Below, one piece after another: positions 1 through 9,328 of a stretch of DNA of 64,000 bases. The notes under the pieces were generated by a model. The model saw nothing but the letters and a program-made list of their open reading frames with translations, made no database searches and was not told the DNA's origin. Positions within the stretch are counted from its first letter, which is position 1, and each line of letters opens with the position of its first letter. This DNA is from Bacillus sp. SLBN-46 (lineage in GTDB: Bacteria; Bacillota; Bacilli; Bacillales; Cytobacillaceae), in assembly GCF_031453555.1 (NCBI RefSeq), contig NZ_JAVIZM010000001.1, forward strand, positions 1,991,001-2,055,000, in the 5' to 3' direction. The position numbers and the translations under genes were made by a program.

Positions 1-344
1 CAGCTACAAGTTACTTTAAAAGTGCTCCGTACCACCCAGCCGGTAAAACAGGGACTGCACAGGCCTTTTATTACGGGTCTGATAAATCTAAATATGGTAC
101 ACCAGTCATGAACTTAAGTCTTGTTAGCTTTGCACCTTCAGACAATCCTGAAGTAGCTTTGGCTGTTATGGTACCATGGGCATACCAAGGAAATAGTGGA
201 CCGAGTGTGAATAACTTAATTGGCCGAAAAGTAATGGATGCATACTTTGACTTAAAAAAGAATCGTAATAGTACGGGAGAATCATCAACTACAGAACAAC
301 AGCAGACTGAAATTCCTACTGATGCAAATCAAAACAACCAATAG
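1..344 (+). CDS. pbpA: Penicillin-binding protein transpeptidase, C-terminal end (partial)
   Basis: The reading frame is open from the window edge (first full codon at 3) to a TAG at 342-344, so only about 113 C-terminal residues are present. The active-site KTGT motif of penicillin-binding transpeptidases lies at 45-56, preceded by the typical AG and followed by AQ. The tail after the folded domain is rich in Ser, Thr and Gln and looks disordered. Such enzymes cross-link peptidoglycan outside the membrane. In B. subtilis pbpA lies directly before pstS, as here, which supports the symbol. The family call is firm and the paralogue assignment is inference from position. Confidence 0.85.
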   Translation, partial: ATSYFKSAPYHPAGKTGTAQAFYYGSDKSKYGTPVMNLSLVSFAPSDNPEVALAVMVPWAYQGNSGPSVNNLIGRKVMDAYFDLKKNRNSTGESSTTEQQQTEIPTDANQNNQ

Positions 345-353
345 TCAACAAGA

Positions 354-384
354 AACTGTCTCCAATTTGGAGCAGTTTTTTTTT
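354..384 (+). terminator. Terminator of pbpA
   Basis: A stem (AACTG.CTCC with GGAG.CAGTT, AATTT loop) is followed by a run of T. It separates pbpA from the phosphate-regulated pst promoter. Confidence 0.85.
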
Positions 385-461
385 ATAAAGTTAAAGCAAT
401 TGGAGCAAGATATAATTACATAACAAAATCAGAAATAAATGGGACAAGTAAGGATGGTGAA

Positions 462-499
462 TTTACAAAAGCTCAACATAGATTTACAAAACCTTTACA
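462..499 (+). promoter_or_regulatory. PhoP box array upstream of pstS
   Basis: Four TTTACA-like hexamers start at 462 (TTTACA), 473 (TCAACA), 483 (TTTACA) and 494 (TTTACA), spaced 10-11 bp, that is one per helical turn. This is the known layout of Bacillus PhoP~P binding sites (TT(A/T/C)ACA direct repeats) at pst promoters. A -10-like TATTCT lies at 531-536. The array implies induction of the pst operon on phosphate starvation. Confidence 0.85.
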
Positions 500-595
500 T
501 TCCATTAAAACCCGGTTTACAGTGAGGGTTTATTCTTAAACATGTAAGGAAGACAAACATTAATAACAACTAAAATCCTTAGGGGGAATTAAGAA

Positions 596-1507
596 ATGAA
601 AAGCCTGAAAAAATTAAGCTTATTTTCGATTCTAGCAGCAGTTATGGTCATGATGGCTGCTTGTGGAGGCGGAGCTGGTACTGATAAAAAAGACGGAACA
701 GCTGATGGTGGAAATAAAGAACTTTCTGGCTCATTAGTTATTTCCGGTTCATCTGCAATGCAGCCATTAGTTGCAGCTGCAGCAGAAGAATTTATGGCAG
801 ACAATCCTAATGTTGATATTCAAGTTAATGCTGGAGGTTCTGGTACAGGCTTATCACAAGTGGCTGAAGGATCTGTACAAATTGGAAACTCAGACGTTTT
901 TGCTGAAGAAAAAGAAGGTATTCCTGCCGACCAGCTTGTTGATCATAAAGTAGCTGTAGTTGGAATCACTGCTGCCGTTAACCCTAATGTAGGTATTAAA
1001 GATATTTCAAAAGAAGATTTAGTTAAAGTTTTTACTGGAAAAGTGACGAACTGGAAAGAAGTTGGCGGTAAGGATCAAAAAATCGTATTAGTAAACCGTC
1101 CTGATTCATCTGGTACTCGTGCAGTATTCAATAAATTTGGTTTAGATGGTGCTACACCAGCAGAAGGAATTACAGAAGATTCATCAAACACAGTTAAGAA
1201 AATTATCAATGAAACAGATGGAGCAGTTGGTTATCTTGCATTCTCATATTTCACTGATGATAAAGTTACTCCACTTTCAATTGACGGAGTAGAACCTACT
1301 GATGAGAGCGTTCAATCAGGTAAGTTCCCAATCTGGGCATATGAACATTCATATACGAAAGGTGAGCCTGATGGCCTTGCAAAAGCGTTCCTTGACTATT
1401 TAATGTCAGATGATATTCAAAACACTCTGTTAAAAGAACAAGGATACCTTCCTGTTACAAAAATGAAGGTTGAACGTGATGCAGAAGGAAAGCAGAAAAA
1501 CCTATAA
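596..1507 (+). CDS. pstS: Phosphate ABC transporter, substrate-binding lipoprotein PstS
   Basis: 303 residues. It binds phosphate outside the membrane and delivers it to PstC/PstA. The N-terminus is a lipoprotein signal: KSLKK, a hydrophobic stretch and a lipobox ending in Cys23 (MMAAC), followed by a Gly/Lys-rich linker. Phosphate-loop motifs of the family are visible (SGSSAMQP near residue 52, GGSGTG near 80, DSSGTR near 174). A strong Shine-Dalgarno AGGGGG stands before the ATG at 596. It is the first gene of pstS-C-A-B-B-phoU and is controlled by the PhoP boxes upstream. Confidence 0.95.
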   Translation: MKSLKKLSLFSILAAVMVMMAACGGGAGTDKKDGTADGGNKELSGSLVISGSSAMQPLVAAAAEEFMADNPNVDIQVNAGGSGTGLSQVAEGSVQIGNSDVFAEEKEGIPADQLVDHKVAVVGITAAVNPNVGIKDISKEDLVKVFTGKVTNWKEVGGKDQKIVLVNRPDSSGTRAVFNKFGLDGATPAEGITEDSSNTVKKIINETDGAVGYLAFSYFTDDKVTPLSIDGVEPTDESVQSGKFPIWAYEHSYTKGEPDGLAKAFLDYLMSDDIQNTLLKEQGYLPVTKMKVERDAEGKQKNL

Positions 1508-1530
1508 GCAGTAAAATTTTTAAAAGTAAA

Positions 1531-1555
1531 GGGTAAATGCAGGATGCGTTTACCC
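1531..1555 (+). promoter_or_regulatory. Intergenic stem-loop between pstS and pstC
   Basis: GGGTAAA at 1531-1537 pairs with TTTACCC at 1549-1555, with no strong T run behind it. Stem-loops at this place in other pst operons act as partial terminators or 3'-end stabilisers that give more PstS than permease mRNA. That role is inferred here. Confidence 0.6.
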
Positions 1556-1590
1556 TCTTATGACGTATTCATAGGGGTGTTTGGATTTAT

Positions 1591-2511
1591 ATGGAAAAAA
1601 CAATTCCTGCAAGTGAGAGATTATTAAAATCAAAAAAAAGTCTAATGTCTGGGGAAATGAGAGGCAAGGTTATAGTCATACTATGTGCTGTAATCATGAT
1701 CTCAGTAACCATTTCAATCACCATTTTCTTAGGTACCAAAGGTCTACAATCTTTTATTAAAAATGGTGTCAGTGTGATTGAGTTTATTACTAGTTCAAAT
1801 TGGAACCCTACAAATAAAGCTAATCCGGAATATGGTGCTTTACCGTTTATCTTCGGCTCCTTTGCCGTCACTTTCCTTTCGGCGCTAGTTGCTGCACCAT
1901 TAGGTATTGGCGGTGCTATTTTTATGACTGAAATTGCACCATCCTGGGGAAGGAAAATTTTACAGCCTGTCATTGAGTTATTGGTGGGAATTCCCTCCGT
2001 TGTTTATGGTTTCATCGGACTTACCGTGTTAGTTCCTTTTATCAGGGAGAGTGTGGGGGGTCTCGGCTTTAGTTTATTATCTGGGACGATTGTGCTTTCA
2101 ATTATGATTTTGCCAACTGTAACGACCATTGCGACAGATGCAATGAGTTCAATACCAAAAAATCTTCGTGAAGGTTCCTATGCGTTGGGTGCCACCCGTT
2201 GGCAGACTATTCGTAAAGTCTTAATACCAGCAGCATTACCAACTCTTTTAACGGCAATCGTGTTAGGTATGGCCAGAGCCTTTGGGGAAGCACTAGCTGT
2301 TCAAATGGTTATTGGTAACGTAAGAGACCTACCATCAAGCATATTAGATGCATCAGCAACTTTAACGACGATTATTACACTCAATATGGGACATACAACC
2401 TATGGAAGTGTTGAAAATAATACACTATGGTCAATGGGATTGATTTTATTAGTCATGTCGTTTGCGTTTATTCTCCTTATTCGCTATCTCTCTTCTAGGA
2501 GGAAAATGTAA
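1591..2511 (+). CDS. pstC: Phosphate ABC transporter permease PstC
   Basis: 306 residues with about six hydrophobic membrane segments. It is one of the two permease subunits of the high-affinity phosphate importer. The cytoplasmic EAA loop that docks onto the ATPase is visible near residues 200-220 (EGSYALGATRW, then VLIPAALP). The ATG at 1591 follows a GGGGTG Shine-Dalgarno. The stop codon overlaps the pstA start by one base (TAATG), which indicates translational coupling. Confidence 0.95.
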   Translation: MEKTIPASERLLKSKKSLMSGEMRGKVIVILCAVIMISVTISITIFLGTKGLQSFIKNGVSVIEFITSSNWNPTNKANPEYGALPFIFGSFAVTFLSALVAAPLGIGGAIFMTEIAPSWGRKILQPVIELLVGIPSVVYGFIGLTVLVPFIRESVGGLGFSLLSGTIVLSIMILPTVTTIATDAMSSIPKNLREGSYALGATRWQTIRKVLIPAALPTLLTAIVLGMARAFGEALAVQMVIGNVRDLPSSILDASATLTTIITLNMGHTTYGSVENNTLWSMGLILLVMSFAFILLIRYLSSRRKM

Positions 2512-3398
2512 TGAACAGCAAAACTGCGGATCGTATTGCAACGGGAGTCTTTATTGCAATTGCTATTATTATCGTTTCTATATTAGTCGGTCTATTTTAT
2601 TATATTTTGGTTAATGGTCTTAAGCATATTTCAATAGATTTCTTAACAACCCCATCTAGCAACGTACGTGCGGGCGGAGGTATACGTGATCAACTTTTTA
2701 ATTCTTTTTATATCTTGTTTATTACAATGTTAATTGCTGTTCCACTTGGAGTGGGCGGTGGTATTTATATGGCTGAATATGCAAAACCAGGGAAAATTAC
2801 AGACATTATTCGTTCATGTATTGAAGTGTTGGCATCACTGCCATCTATCGTCATCGGGATGTTTGGTTTATTAATGTTTGTAAATGTTACAGGCTGGGGC
2901 TATACCATCCTGGGTGGTGCGTTGGCACTTACTGTTTTTAATTTACCTGTAATAGTAAGGGTTAGTGAGGATGCTCTTCGATCAGTTCCTCGCGATTTAA
3001 AAGAAGCGAGCCTTGCCCTAGGAATTACTCATTGGCATACGATTAAAACAGTTTTATTACCAAGTGCTTTCCCGTCTATTTTAACTGGAGCCATTCTTGC
3101 TTCGGGTCGTGTGTTTGGTGAAGCAGCGGCGTTGTTATTTACGGCAGGCCTTTCTACACCAAGATTAGATTATGCGAATTGGAATCCATTTTCAGCGCAA
3201 TCGCCATTAAATATTTTCCGTCCTGCGGAAACACTGGCTGTTCACATTTGGTCAGTTAATACTCAAGGGTTAATTCCAGACGTTGAGGAAGTTTCAAATG
3301 GATCTGCTGCAGTTCTAGTTATATCCGTACTAATATTTAATTTATTAGCCCGGTGGATTGGTAGTTTGATTCATAAGAAAATCACAGCAACTAAATAA
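2511..3398 (+). CDS. pstA: Phosphate ABC transporter permease PstA
   Basis: 295 residues, the second membrane subunit of the Pst importer. There are six hydrophobic segments, with an EAA loop around residues 165-185 (KEASLALGITHW followed by LLPSAFPS). The ATG overlaps the pstC stop. Family length is normal and nothing is odd. It pairs with PstC to form the phosphate channel energised by PstB. Confidence 0.95.
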   Translation: MNSKTADRIATGVFIAIAIIIVSILVGLFYYILVNGLKHISIDFLTTPSSNVRAGGGIRDQLFNSFYILFITMLIAVPLGVGGGIYMAEYAKPGKITDIIRSCIEVLASLPSIVIGMFGLLMFVNVTGWGYTILGGALALTVFNLPVIVRVSEDALRSVPRDLKEASLALGITHWHTIKTVLLPSAFPSILTGAILASGRVFGEAAALLFTAGLSTPRLDYANWNPFSAQSPLNIFRPAETLAVHIWSVNTQGLIPDVEEVSNGSAAVLVISVLIFNLLARWIGSLIHKKITATK

Positions 3399-3410
3399 AG
3401 GGCGGGATAC

Positions 3411-4235
3411 ATGATGGTTACAGCTTTTAAGGAAAAGAGCTCAACAGAACAAGCTGTTCAGTCAAACAGCCATATGGTAAAGGAACATATTTTGAAGGTC
3501 AATCATTTGCAGATATTCTACGGGGAAAAGCGTGCAGTTAATGGAATATCAATGGATATTGAAAAAAATGGCGTAACAGCGCTTATTGGTCCTTCAGGAT
3601 GTGGTAAATCAACTTTCCTGAGAAGTATTAATCGGATGAATGACTTAATTCCGGGAGCAAGGGCTGAAGGTGAAATCCTTTATGAAGATGTCAATATTTT
3701 GTCTGATGACATCAATGTTGTAGCTTTACGTAAGGAAATTGGAATGGTTTTTCAAAAGCCAAATCCCTTCCCTAAATCGATATACGAAAATATTACCCAT
3801 GCCCTTAAGTTTGCTGGGATAAAAAAGAAAAAAGTCTTAGATGAAATTGTCGAGGAAAGTCTTCACAAAGCAGCGCTATGGGATGAAGTAAAGGATCGGC
3901 TCCATAAATCGGCACTCTCGCTTTCTGGAGGACAGCAGCAACGTCTTTGTATCGCAAGAACAATTGCGATGAAACCGACTGTTATGCTCCTGGATGAACC
4001 GTCTTCTGCTCTAGACCCGATATCAAATGCTAAAGTTGAAGATTTGATTGTTGATTTAAAGAAGGATTATTCAATTATTATTGTCACCCATAATATGCAG
4101 CAAGCATCTCGTATTTCAGACAAAACTGCCTTCTTTTTAAACGGCGATTTGGTTGAATATGACAACACGGAAACAATCTTTACTAATCCATCTGTTAAAA
4201 AGACCGAAGAATATATTTCTGGTAGGTTTGGATAA
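3411..4235 (+). CDS. pstB: Phosphate ABC transporter ATP-binding protein PstB (copy 1)
   Basis: 274 residues. ABC ATPase with Walker [10 protein letters not shown] (residues 60-68), signature LSGGQQQR, and Walker B leading into [10 protein letters not shown], then a switch His in the THNMQQA motif. An extra N-terminal stretch of about 25 residues precedes the domain, so a start at one of the later in-frame Met codons cannot be excluded. It drives phosphate import. A second PstB follows directly, matching the pstBA-pstBB pair of B. subtilis. Confidence 0.94.
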   Translation: MMVTAFKEKSSTEQAVQSNSHMVKEHILKVNHLQIFYGEKRAVNGISMDIEKNGVTALIGPSGCGKSTFLRSINRMNDLIPGARAEGEILYEDVNILSDDINVVALRKEIGMVFQKPNPFPKSIYENITHALKFAGIKKKKVLDEIVEESLHKAALWDEVKDRLHKSALSLSGGQQQRLCIARTIAMKPTVMLLDEPSSALDPISNAKVEDLIVDLKKDYSIIIVTHNMQQASRISDKTAFFLNGDLVEYDNTETIFTNPSVKKTEEYISGRFG

Positions 4236-4247
4236 GGAGGAATCGGT

Positions 4248-5021
4248 GTGGCAATCCCAACATTGACTAGAGAAGTTTTTAATGTGAAAGATCTTAACTT
4301 ATGGTATGGAGAGAATCATGCCTTAAAGAATATCAATTTTCCTATTAATAAAAAAGAAGTAACAGCTATTATCGGTCCATCTGGTTGTGGGAAATCAACA
4401 TTTATTAAAACCCTAAATTTGATGATCAATATGGTCCCAAATGTAAAAATGACCGGTGAAATTAATTATGATGGTCAAAATATATTAGATGAGAAAATGG
4501 ACCTTGTTGAACTGCGTAGGCATGTTGGCATGGTCTTTCAAAAGGGTAATCCATTCCCACAATCGATTTATGATAATATTGCCTATGGTCCAAGAATTCA
4601 TGGAATTAAGAAAAAGGTTCATTTGGACGAACTTGTCACAAAATCATTAATGGATGTGGCTCTATGGGATGAAGTTAAGGATCGTTTACATGCACCTGCT
4701 TTAGGACTTTCAGGTGGGCAACAGCAAAGGTTATGTATAGCAAGGGCGCTCGCGACTAAACCTGAGGTTTTGTTAATGGATGAGCCGACTTCTGCCCTCG
4801 ATCCCATCTCTACTTTGAAAATTGAGGAATTAATTTTAGAGTTGAAAGAAAAATATACCATTGTTATTGTTACCCATAACATGCAGCAAGCGGCACGGGT
4901 TTCAGATAAAACAGCTTTCTTTTTAATGGGGGAATTAATCGAATTAGATTCCACTTCTGCTATTTTTTCAAATCCAAAAGATTCACGAACGGAAGGCTAT
5001 ATTACAGGAAGATTCGGATGA
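4248..5021 (+). CDS. pstB: Phosphate ABC transporter ATP-binding protein PstB (copy 2)
   Basis: 257 residues from a GTG start at 4248 behind an AAGGAGG Shine-Dalgarno. Walker [10 protein letters not shown] is at about residues 43-51, signature LSGGQQQR, Walker [12 protein letters not shown]. It is close in sequence to the preceding PstB and clearly arose by tandem duplication. Whether the two ATPases work as a heterodimer or are alternatives cannot be read from the sequence. Confidence 0.94.
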   Translation: MAIPTLTREVFNVKDLNLWYGENHALKNINFPINKKEVTAIIGPSGCGKSTFIKTLNLMINMVPNVKMTGEINYDGQNILDEKMDLVELRRHVGMVFQKGNPFPQSIYDNIAYGPRIHGIKKKVHLDELVTKSLMDVALWDEVKDRLHAPALGLSGGQQQRLCIARALATKPEVLLMDEPTSALDPISTLKIEELILELKEKYTIVIVTHNMQQAARVSDKTAFFLMGELIELDSTSAIFSNPKDSRTEGYITGRFG

Positions 5022-5034
5022 TGAGGTGACTAAA

Positions 5035-5694
5035 TTGAGTACAAGGTCGAATTTTGATAATAATTTAAAGCAGTTGAAAGAATTGCTATTACAAATGGCT
5101 AATAAAGCTGAGTTGGCCATAAAGGAATCGATGATCGCTCTAATTAACCAAGATATGGAAATGGCTAAGCTTGTAATTGATGGCGATAATGAAATTGATG
5201 ATTTAGAGCATGAAATCAATGATAAGGCTTTATTATTAATTGCAAGAGAATCACCTGTAGCAACAGATTTAAGACAAATCAATGTAGCCTTAAAAGTATC
5301 ATCTGAGGTGGAGCGGATGGCGGACATGGCTGTGAACATTGCAAAATCTGCGGTTCATATCGGAAATGAAAAACATATAAAAGAAATGGTTGATATTCCA
5401 AATATGATGGAAATGGCTTTAGATATGGTATCTGATTCTATCAAAGCATTTTATTCAGAGGATATTACCCTTGCTAAAAGTTGTGCTAAAAGAGATGATC
5501 AAGTAGATAAAATGTTTGGAAGCCTGATTCAGGAACTATTAGGTTACATTCCTAAAAATCCTAATTCTACAAACCAAATTATCCAATTAGCATTCGTGTG
5601 TAGATTTATTGAAAGAATAGCTGACCATTCCACAAATATTGCTGAAAATGTAATCTATTTAGTAACAGGAAAACGAATTGATTTGAACGCCTAA
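5035..5694 (+). CDS. phoU: Phosphate transport/signalling regulator PhoU
   Basis: About 219 residues. Two PhoU three-helix repeats with conserved acidic metal-binding patches (for example DNEIDDLE in the first and KRDDQVDK in the second). PhoU modulates the Pst transporter and phosphate signalling in the cytoplasm. I chose the TTG at 5035 because GAGGTG six bases upstream is a good ribosome site. The GTG at 5026 is inside that site and would add three residues. Last gene of the pst operon. Confidence 0.9.
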   Translation: MSTRSNFDNNLKQLKELLLQMANKAELAIKESMIALINQDMEMAKLVIDGDNEIDDLEHEINDKALLLIARESPVATDLRQINVALKVSSEVERMADMAVNIAKSAVHIGNEKHIKEMVDIPNMMEMALDMVSDSIKAFYSEDITLAKSCAKRDDQVDKMFGSLIQELLGYIPKNPNSTNQIIQLAFVCRFIERIADHSTNIAENVIYLVTGKRIDLNA

Positions 5695-5713
5695 CAAAAA
5701 ATAGTATGAATCA

Positions 5714-5751
5714 AAGATGAAGCACACTAAGAGTGCTTCGTCTTTTTTTTA
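5714..5751 (+). terminator. Terminator of the pst operon
   Basis: GATGAAGCAC pairs with GTGCTTCGTC around a short loop, followed by eight T. Confidence 0.92.
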
Positions 5752-5767
5752 TTCACAAGGTAGAGTT

Positions 5768-5796
5768 TTGTCGAAAAGGAAGCAAGATACGACAAA
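5768..5796 (+). promoter_or_regulatory. Candidate Spo0A boxes upstream of the DUF4912 operon
   Basis: TTGTCGAAAA at 5768-5777 contains the full Spo0A core TGTCGAA. An inverted, one-mismatch copy (ACGACAAA) lies at 5789-5796. Two sites this close to the start of an operon suggest Spo0A control, but short motifs also arise by chance. Confidence 0.4.
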
Positions 5797-5907
5797 TTGC
5801 GTTTATTGTGTGCCTATCAATCTGATGATAACATTAAATTATAAATAATAAGAATAATATGGATATATATGCATATAATGATTGTTTGCAGAAACGGAGG
5901 ACAAAAC

Positions 5908-6588
5908 ATGATTGAGGAAATAATTAAATTACGAGGGGACGGGCTATCGTTTCCAAGAATTGCTTCAGTACTTAATACAACGGTTGGTAAAGTTCAATAT
6001 AGATGGAATAAATGGATAGATCACTCGGATGAAATTCATTCAAATGTCCAAAAAACCACTGGTAAGAAGTCCGCTAATAGCCAAATTGCACCTGATCAAA
6101 TTCCTCTTAAGGGTGAATTGAAGGCAAAACTTGTTTCCCCTCGAAAAATTATTCTTTTCTGGGAAGTTTCCGAAATACCGAAGAAAATAATTGAACTATT
6201 TTTCAAGAAAAGGTTTGAGGAGCTCGTAACGGTTATCCGTGTGTATGACGTAACAGATATTACGTTTAATGGAAAAAATGCACACCATTTTTATGAAATA
6301 CCCGTTTCTTATCAAAGTGGACATTGGATAATAAAAGGCCTAATACCCAATAGGAATTTTGTTGCAGAATTAGGAATTTATTTTTCAGATCAAAACTTTT
6401 TCCCTCTTCTTCGGTCTAATTGCATTCAAACCCCTCAATCCCAGATAGTGAGTGGGTATGAAGGGAACTCTAATCTTTACTTGAAGGTTCAAGAATATGA
6501 AGAGAAACCGCCAAAGTGGACGGAACATGTAAGTACGTATAGCTATTATGTTGAAACAACAAACAACTTGGAGGAGAAAAATGAATAA
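5908..6588 (+). CDS. DUF4912 domain protein with N-terminal HTH-like segment
   Basis: 226 residues from the ATG at 5908, which follows GGAGG at 5896-5900 (an upstream ATG at 5869 has no ribosome site). The first 35 residues resemble a helix-turn-helix (DGLSFPRIASVLNTTVG, then YRW). Residues from about 70 to 190 match the DUF4912 family, which I recall as an Ig-like module often found next to glycosyltransferases in Firmicutes. Function unknown. The stop overlaps the next gene's start by eight bases, so the two are translationally coupled. Confidence 0.75.
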   Translation: MIEEIIKLRGDGLSFPRIASVLNTTVGKVQYRWNKWIDHSDEIHSNVQKTTGKKSANSQIAPDQIPLKGELKAKLVSPRKIILFWEVSEIPKKIIELFFKKRFEELVTVIRVYDVTDITFNGKNAHHFYEIPVSYQSGHWIIKGLIPNRNFVAELGIYFSDQNFFPLLRSNCIQTPQSQIVSGYEGNSNLYLKVQEYEEKPPKWTEHVSTYSYYVETTNNLEEKNE

Positions 6589-7846
6589 GACATTTTCTCA
6601 ACAAGATGAGGCTAATAAGCCCGCAAATAATTGGCAATTAAAAATCTTAATGCTGTGCTGGGAGTATCCACCGAATATTGTTGGCGGACTCTCGAGGCAT
6701 GTAGCTGGTTTATCCGCTGAATTGGCAGCACTTGGTCATGAAGTTCATGTATTAACGGCTGGGACGGACCAACTTCCTGCGTTTGAAACCATGAGTGGTG
6801 TGCATGTTCATCGAGTTCAGCCAATTAATAATCGTGATGAGCATTTTTTCCCCTGGATAGGCGGCTTAAATTTGGCCATGGCCTTTAAGGCTGAAAGATT
6901 ATCAGAAGAGATTACATTTGATTTACTACATGCACATGATTGGCTTGTAGGGGCATCTGCTATTGTTTTAAAGGATACCCTTGGTGTCCCATTATTAACG
7001 ACCATTCACGCAACTGAGCATGGTAGAAATAATGGGATTTACAATGAAATGCAGCAATTTATACATGAGAAGGAACAACAGTTAATTTCTGAATCTGATC
7101 ATATTATTGTTTGCAGTGAATACATGAGGGATGAACTCCTTTCTATATTTAAAGAAACATATGTGAATATAGCTGTTATTCCAAATGGAATTGAGTTAGT
7201 GGCACCAAATCAAGCCTTAAATGAGATTTTCCCGGGACTAAAGAACGGAAAATATATATTTTCCTTAGGGAGAATTGTAAAGGAAAAGGGTTTTGAAACA
7301 ATCATAGAGGCAGCTGCAATTGCCAAAGATGAAGGATTAGATTATCGGTTTATTATTGCTGGAAAGGGGCCAATGCTTGAGGCATATCGCCAGCATATTT
7401 CAACCCGGCAATTAGAGAGTCACGTCCAATTTATTGGCTTCATTACAGATGAACAAAGGAATGTCTTGATTCAAGAAAGTGAGTTGGCGGTGATACCAAG
7501 TTTATACGAACCTTTTGGTATTGTTGCATTGGAAACAATGACCTTCGGTAAACCAACGATTGTTTCCAATACCGGAGGCATGAAAGGAATAGTTAAGCAC
7601 CTCCAAACAGGGTTATTGATGGTTCCGGGAGATGCACGAAGCTTACTGGAGCAAATTAGCTTTTTACATAATAACCCTAAGAAAGCACAAGAAATTGGAG
7701 AAAAGGGAAGACAAATTGTAAAGAGCTTGTATGGTTGGAAACGAATTGCCTCAGAAACAAGTAGAGTAATGGAAGATTTATTGTTAAGTGAGCGCATTAA
7801 CAAGAGTGAGGAAGAAGGACAGGGAAGGCAAATAATTCGTAAATAA
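6581..7846 (+). CDS. Glycosyltransferase family 4 (GT-B fold)
   Basis: 421 residues from the ATG at 6581 behind GGAGGAG. The N-terminal domain has the GGLSRHV motif typical of starch/glycogen-synthase-like GT4 enzymes. The C-terminal domain carries the nucleotide-sugar site EPFGIVALE (E-x7-E) and GKPTIVSNTGG. It transfers a sugar from a nucleotide donor. The acceptor is not evident, and glycogen, glycan and secondary-cell-wall roles are all possible. Its position matches yqgM of B. subtilis. It is sandwiched between the DUF4912 gene and an unknown gene in one operon. Confidence 0.85.
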   Translation: MNKTFSQQDEANKPANNWQLKILMLCWEYPPNIVGGLSRHVAGLSAELAALGHEVHVLTAGTDQLPAFETMSGVHVHRVQPINNRDEHFFPWIGGLNLAMAFKAERLSEEITFDLLHAHDWLVGASAIVLKDTLGVPLLTTIHATEHGRNNGIYNEMQQFIHEKEQQLISESDHIIVCSEYMRDELLSIFKETYVNIAVIPNGIELVAPNQALNEIFPGLKNGKYIFSLGRIVKEKGFETIIEAAAIAKDEGLDYRFIIAGKGPMLEAYRQHISTRQLESHVQFIGFITDEQRNVLIQESELAVIPSLYEPFGIVALETMTFGKPTIVSNTGGMKGIVKHLQTGLLMVPGDARSLLEQISFLHNNPKKAQEIGEKGRQIVKSLYGWKRIASETSRVMEDLLLSERINKSEEEGQGRQIIRK

Positions 7847-7856
7847 GGTGTAAGCG

Positions 7857-8474
7857 ATGATGAATTTAATTGAAAAACACAATATTGAACAGACTTCCGG
7901 CCGTCAACAGTCATCTGAATCATTACTATTTATTCCGGGGCTATGGGTAAATGGGAAGTACTATTGGCTACAGGACTGTACGGAAAAGGTCATTTATGAT
8001 GAAGAGATGACAATCAGAGTAAAACAGGAACAAGTACATTCTAAAATTCGAATGTCCAGTATTTTCGTAAGTAATCACGGCAATCAGGAGAAAGAGATTA
8101 AAGTATTAGCTATGCACCATTTTTCAAATGTTGGGAAAGATAATTTAACCTTTGTTTCTCCCTTAGATAATCACATTTTTCATCATACTAATAAACAGGT
8201 TTATTTAGTTAATGCTCATTACCAAAGGATAGGATTAACAGAATATACGGCTATGCCTCTTTGGAATGTCTATACAGACCAAATTTGGAGCTCACTTCAA
8301 ACCGGGACTTTGAAATACCAGCCATTGGCTAAGGGTCCTGCAGCAAGCGTGTTTGCTTTAAAAATGGCCATTCAACCACATGAAACAGGCAAAATGATGA
8401 CTTGGAGTATTAATGGATCGAACAAAAATGAATTAATTGCAATGGAAGATGCTCTAATAAAAAATATACACTAG
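7857..8474 (+). CDS. Unknown protein, third gene of DUF4912-GT4 operon
   Basis: 205 residues, soluble, no signal peptide or membrane segment. It has several aromatic-rich beta-strand-like segments (GLWVNGKYYW, PLWNVYTDQIW) and a HFSNVG/HIFHH histidine-rich middle. I do not recognise the family. The start at 7857 follows AAGGTG six bases upstream. It begins 11 bases after the glycosyltransferase stop and so probably serves the same pathway. Confidence 0.6.
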   Translation: MMNLIEKHNIEQTSGRQQSSESLLFIPGLWVNGKYYWLQDCTEKVIYDEEMTIRVKQEQVHSKIRMSSIFVSNHGNQEKEIKVLAMHHFSNVGKDNLTFVSPLDNHIFHHTNKQVYLVNAHYQRIGLTEYTAMPLWNVYTDQIWSSLQTGTLKYQPLAKGPAASVFALKMAIQPHETGKMMTWSINGSNKNELIAMEDALIKNIH

Positions 8475-8549
8475 CATTTCCTTTTGAAAAATGATATTAT
8501 AGAAAAGTCGTATGAACGAACTAGCTTAATCGTTTGGAGGGAAATTGAC

Positions 8550-8699
8550 ATGCGTGTAAATATTACGTTAGCTTGCACTGAGTGTGGAGACCGTAACTAT
8601 ATTTCAACAAAAAATAAACGTAACAACCCAGACCGTCTTGAGCTTAAGAAATATTGCCCAAGAGAAAAGCGTACAACAGCACACCGTGAAACAAAATAA
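8550..8699 (+). CDS. rpmG: 50S ribosomal protein L33
   Basis: 49 residues starting MRVNIT at 8550, behind GGAGG. It is a component of the large ribosomal subunit. The first zinc-ribbon pair is present (CTEC), but the second pair is degenerate (CPRE), so this is the zinc-independent C-minus type of L33. Such paralogues substitute for the zinc-binding form under zinc limitation. A terminator follows at once. Confidence 0.93.
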   Translation: MRVNITLACTECGDRNYISTKNKRNNPDRLELKKYCPREKRTTAHRETK

Positions 8700-8727
8700 G
8701 CAGTAGGGCTTCCTGCTGCTTTTTTTG
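8699..8727 (+). terminator. Terminator of rpmG
   Basis: AGCAGTAGG pairs with CCTGCTGCT, followed by seven T. It begins at the rpmG stop codon. Confidence 0.9.
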
Positions 8728-8761
8728 TTGTCCAAATGTTATGTATGGAGGTTTCAATCGA

Positions 8762-9328
8762 ATGAATGGTAAACATTCACTACGCAAAATAATAAAAGAT
8801 TCTCTCTCAGAACTAACAAGACCTCTCTATGAAGATTACTCCTATAAAATAGCAACCCGATTGTTTGATGATGATGACTGGAAACAAGCAAATGTCATTG
8901 GAATCACCATATCTAAACGTCCTGAAGTTGATACATATCAAATTATTCGTAAAGCATGGGAACAAGGTAAACAAGTGGTAGTACCAAAGTGTAACCCAAA
9001 GGAAAAGAAATTAGTATTTCGAACATTAAAGGAATTTTCCCAGCTTGAGTCCGTGTTTTATGGTCTATATGAACCAATTGAAGACCAAACTGCTAAGGTC
9101 GAAGCAGATGATATCGATCTTTTAATTGTACCAGGCCTTGCCTATACGAAGACAGGATATCGTGTGGGATTTGGAGGTGGGTATTATGATCGGTTTTTAA
9201 CCGCTTATTCAGGGAAAACACTCTCAATGGCCTTTGAAAATCAAATAGTTGAGCAATTCCAAGTTGAAACGCATGATTTACCTGTATCAAAAATTATTAC
9301 AAATGTTGAGGTTATTTATACAAAATGA
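8762..9328 (+). CDS. 5-formyltetrahydrofolate cyclo-ligase
   Basis: 188 residues. Converts 5-formyl-THF to 5,10-methenyl-THF with ATP. The family signature GFGGGYYDRFL is visible near residue 140, and the N-terminal Lys-Arg helix (SLRKIIKDSL) fits. The ATG at 8762 follows GGAGG at 8747-8751. The ATG at 8741 has no ribosome site. Corresponds by position to yqgN. The stop overlaps the next ATG (ATGA at 9325). Confidence 0.92.
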   Translation: MNGKHSLRKIIKDSLSELTRPLYEDYSYKIATRLFDDDDWKQANVIGITISKRPEVDTYQIIRKAWEQGKQVVVPKCNPKEKKLVFRTLKEFSQLESVFYGLYEPIEDQTAKVEADDIDLLIVPGLAYTKTGYRVGFGGGYYDRFLTAYSGKTLSMAFENQIVEQFQVETHDLPVSKIITNVEVIYTK

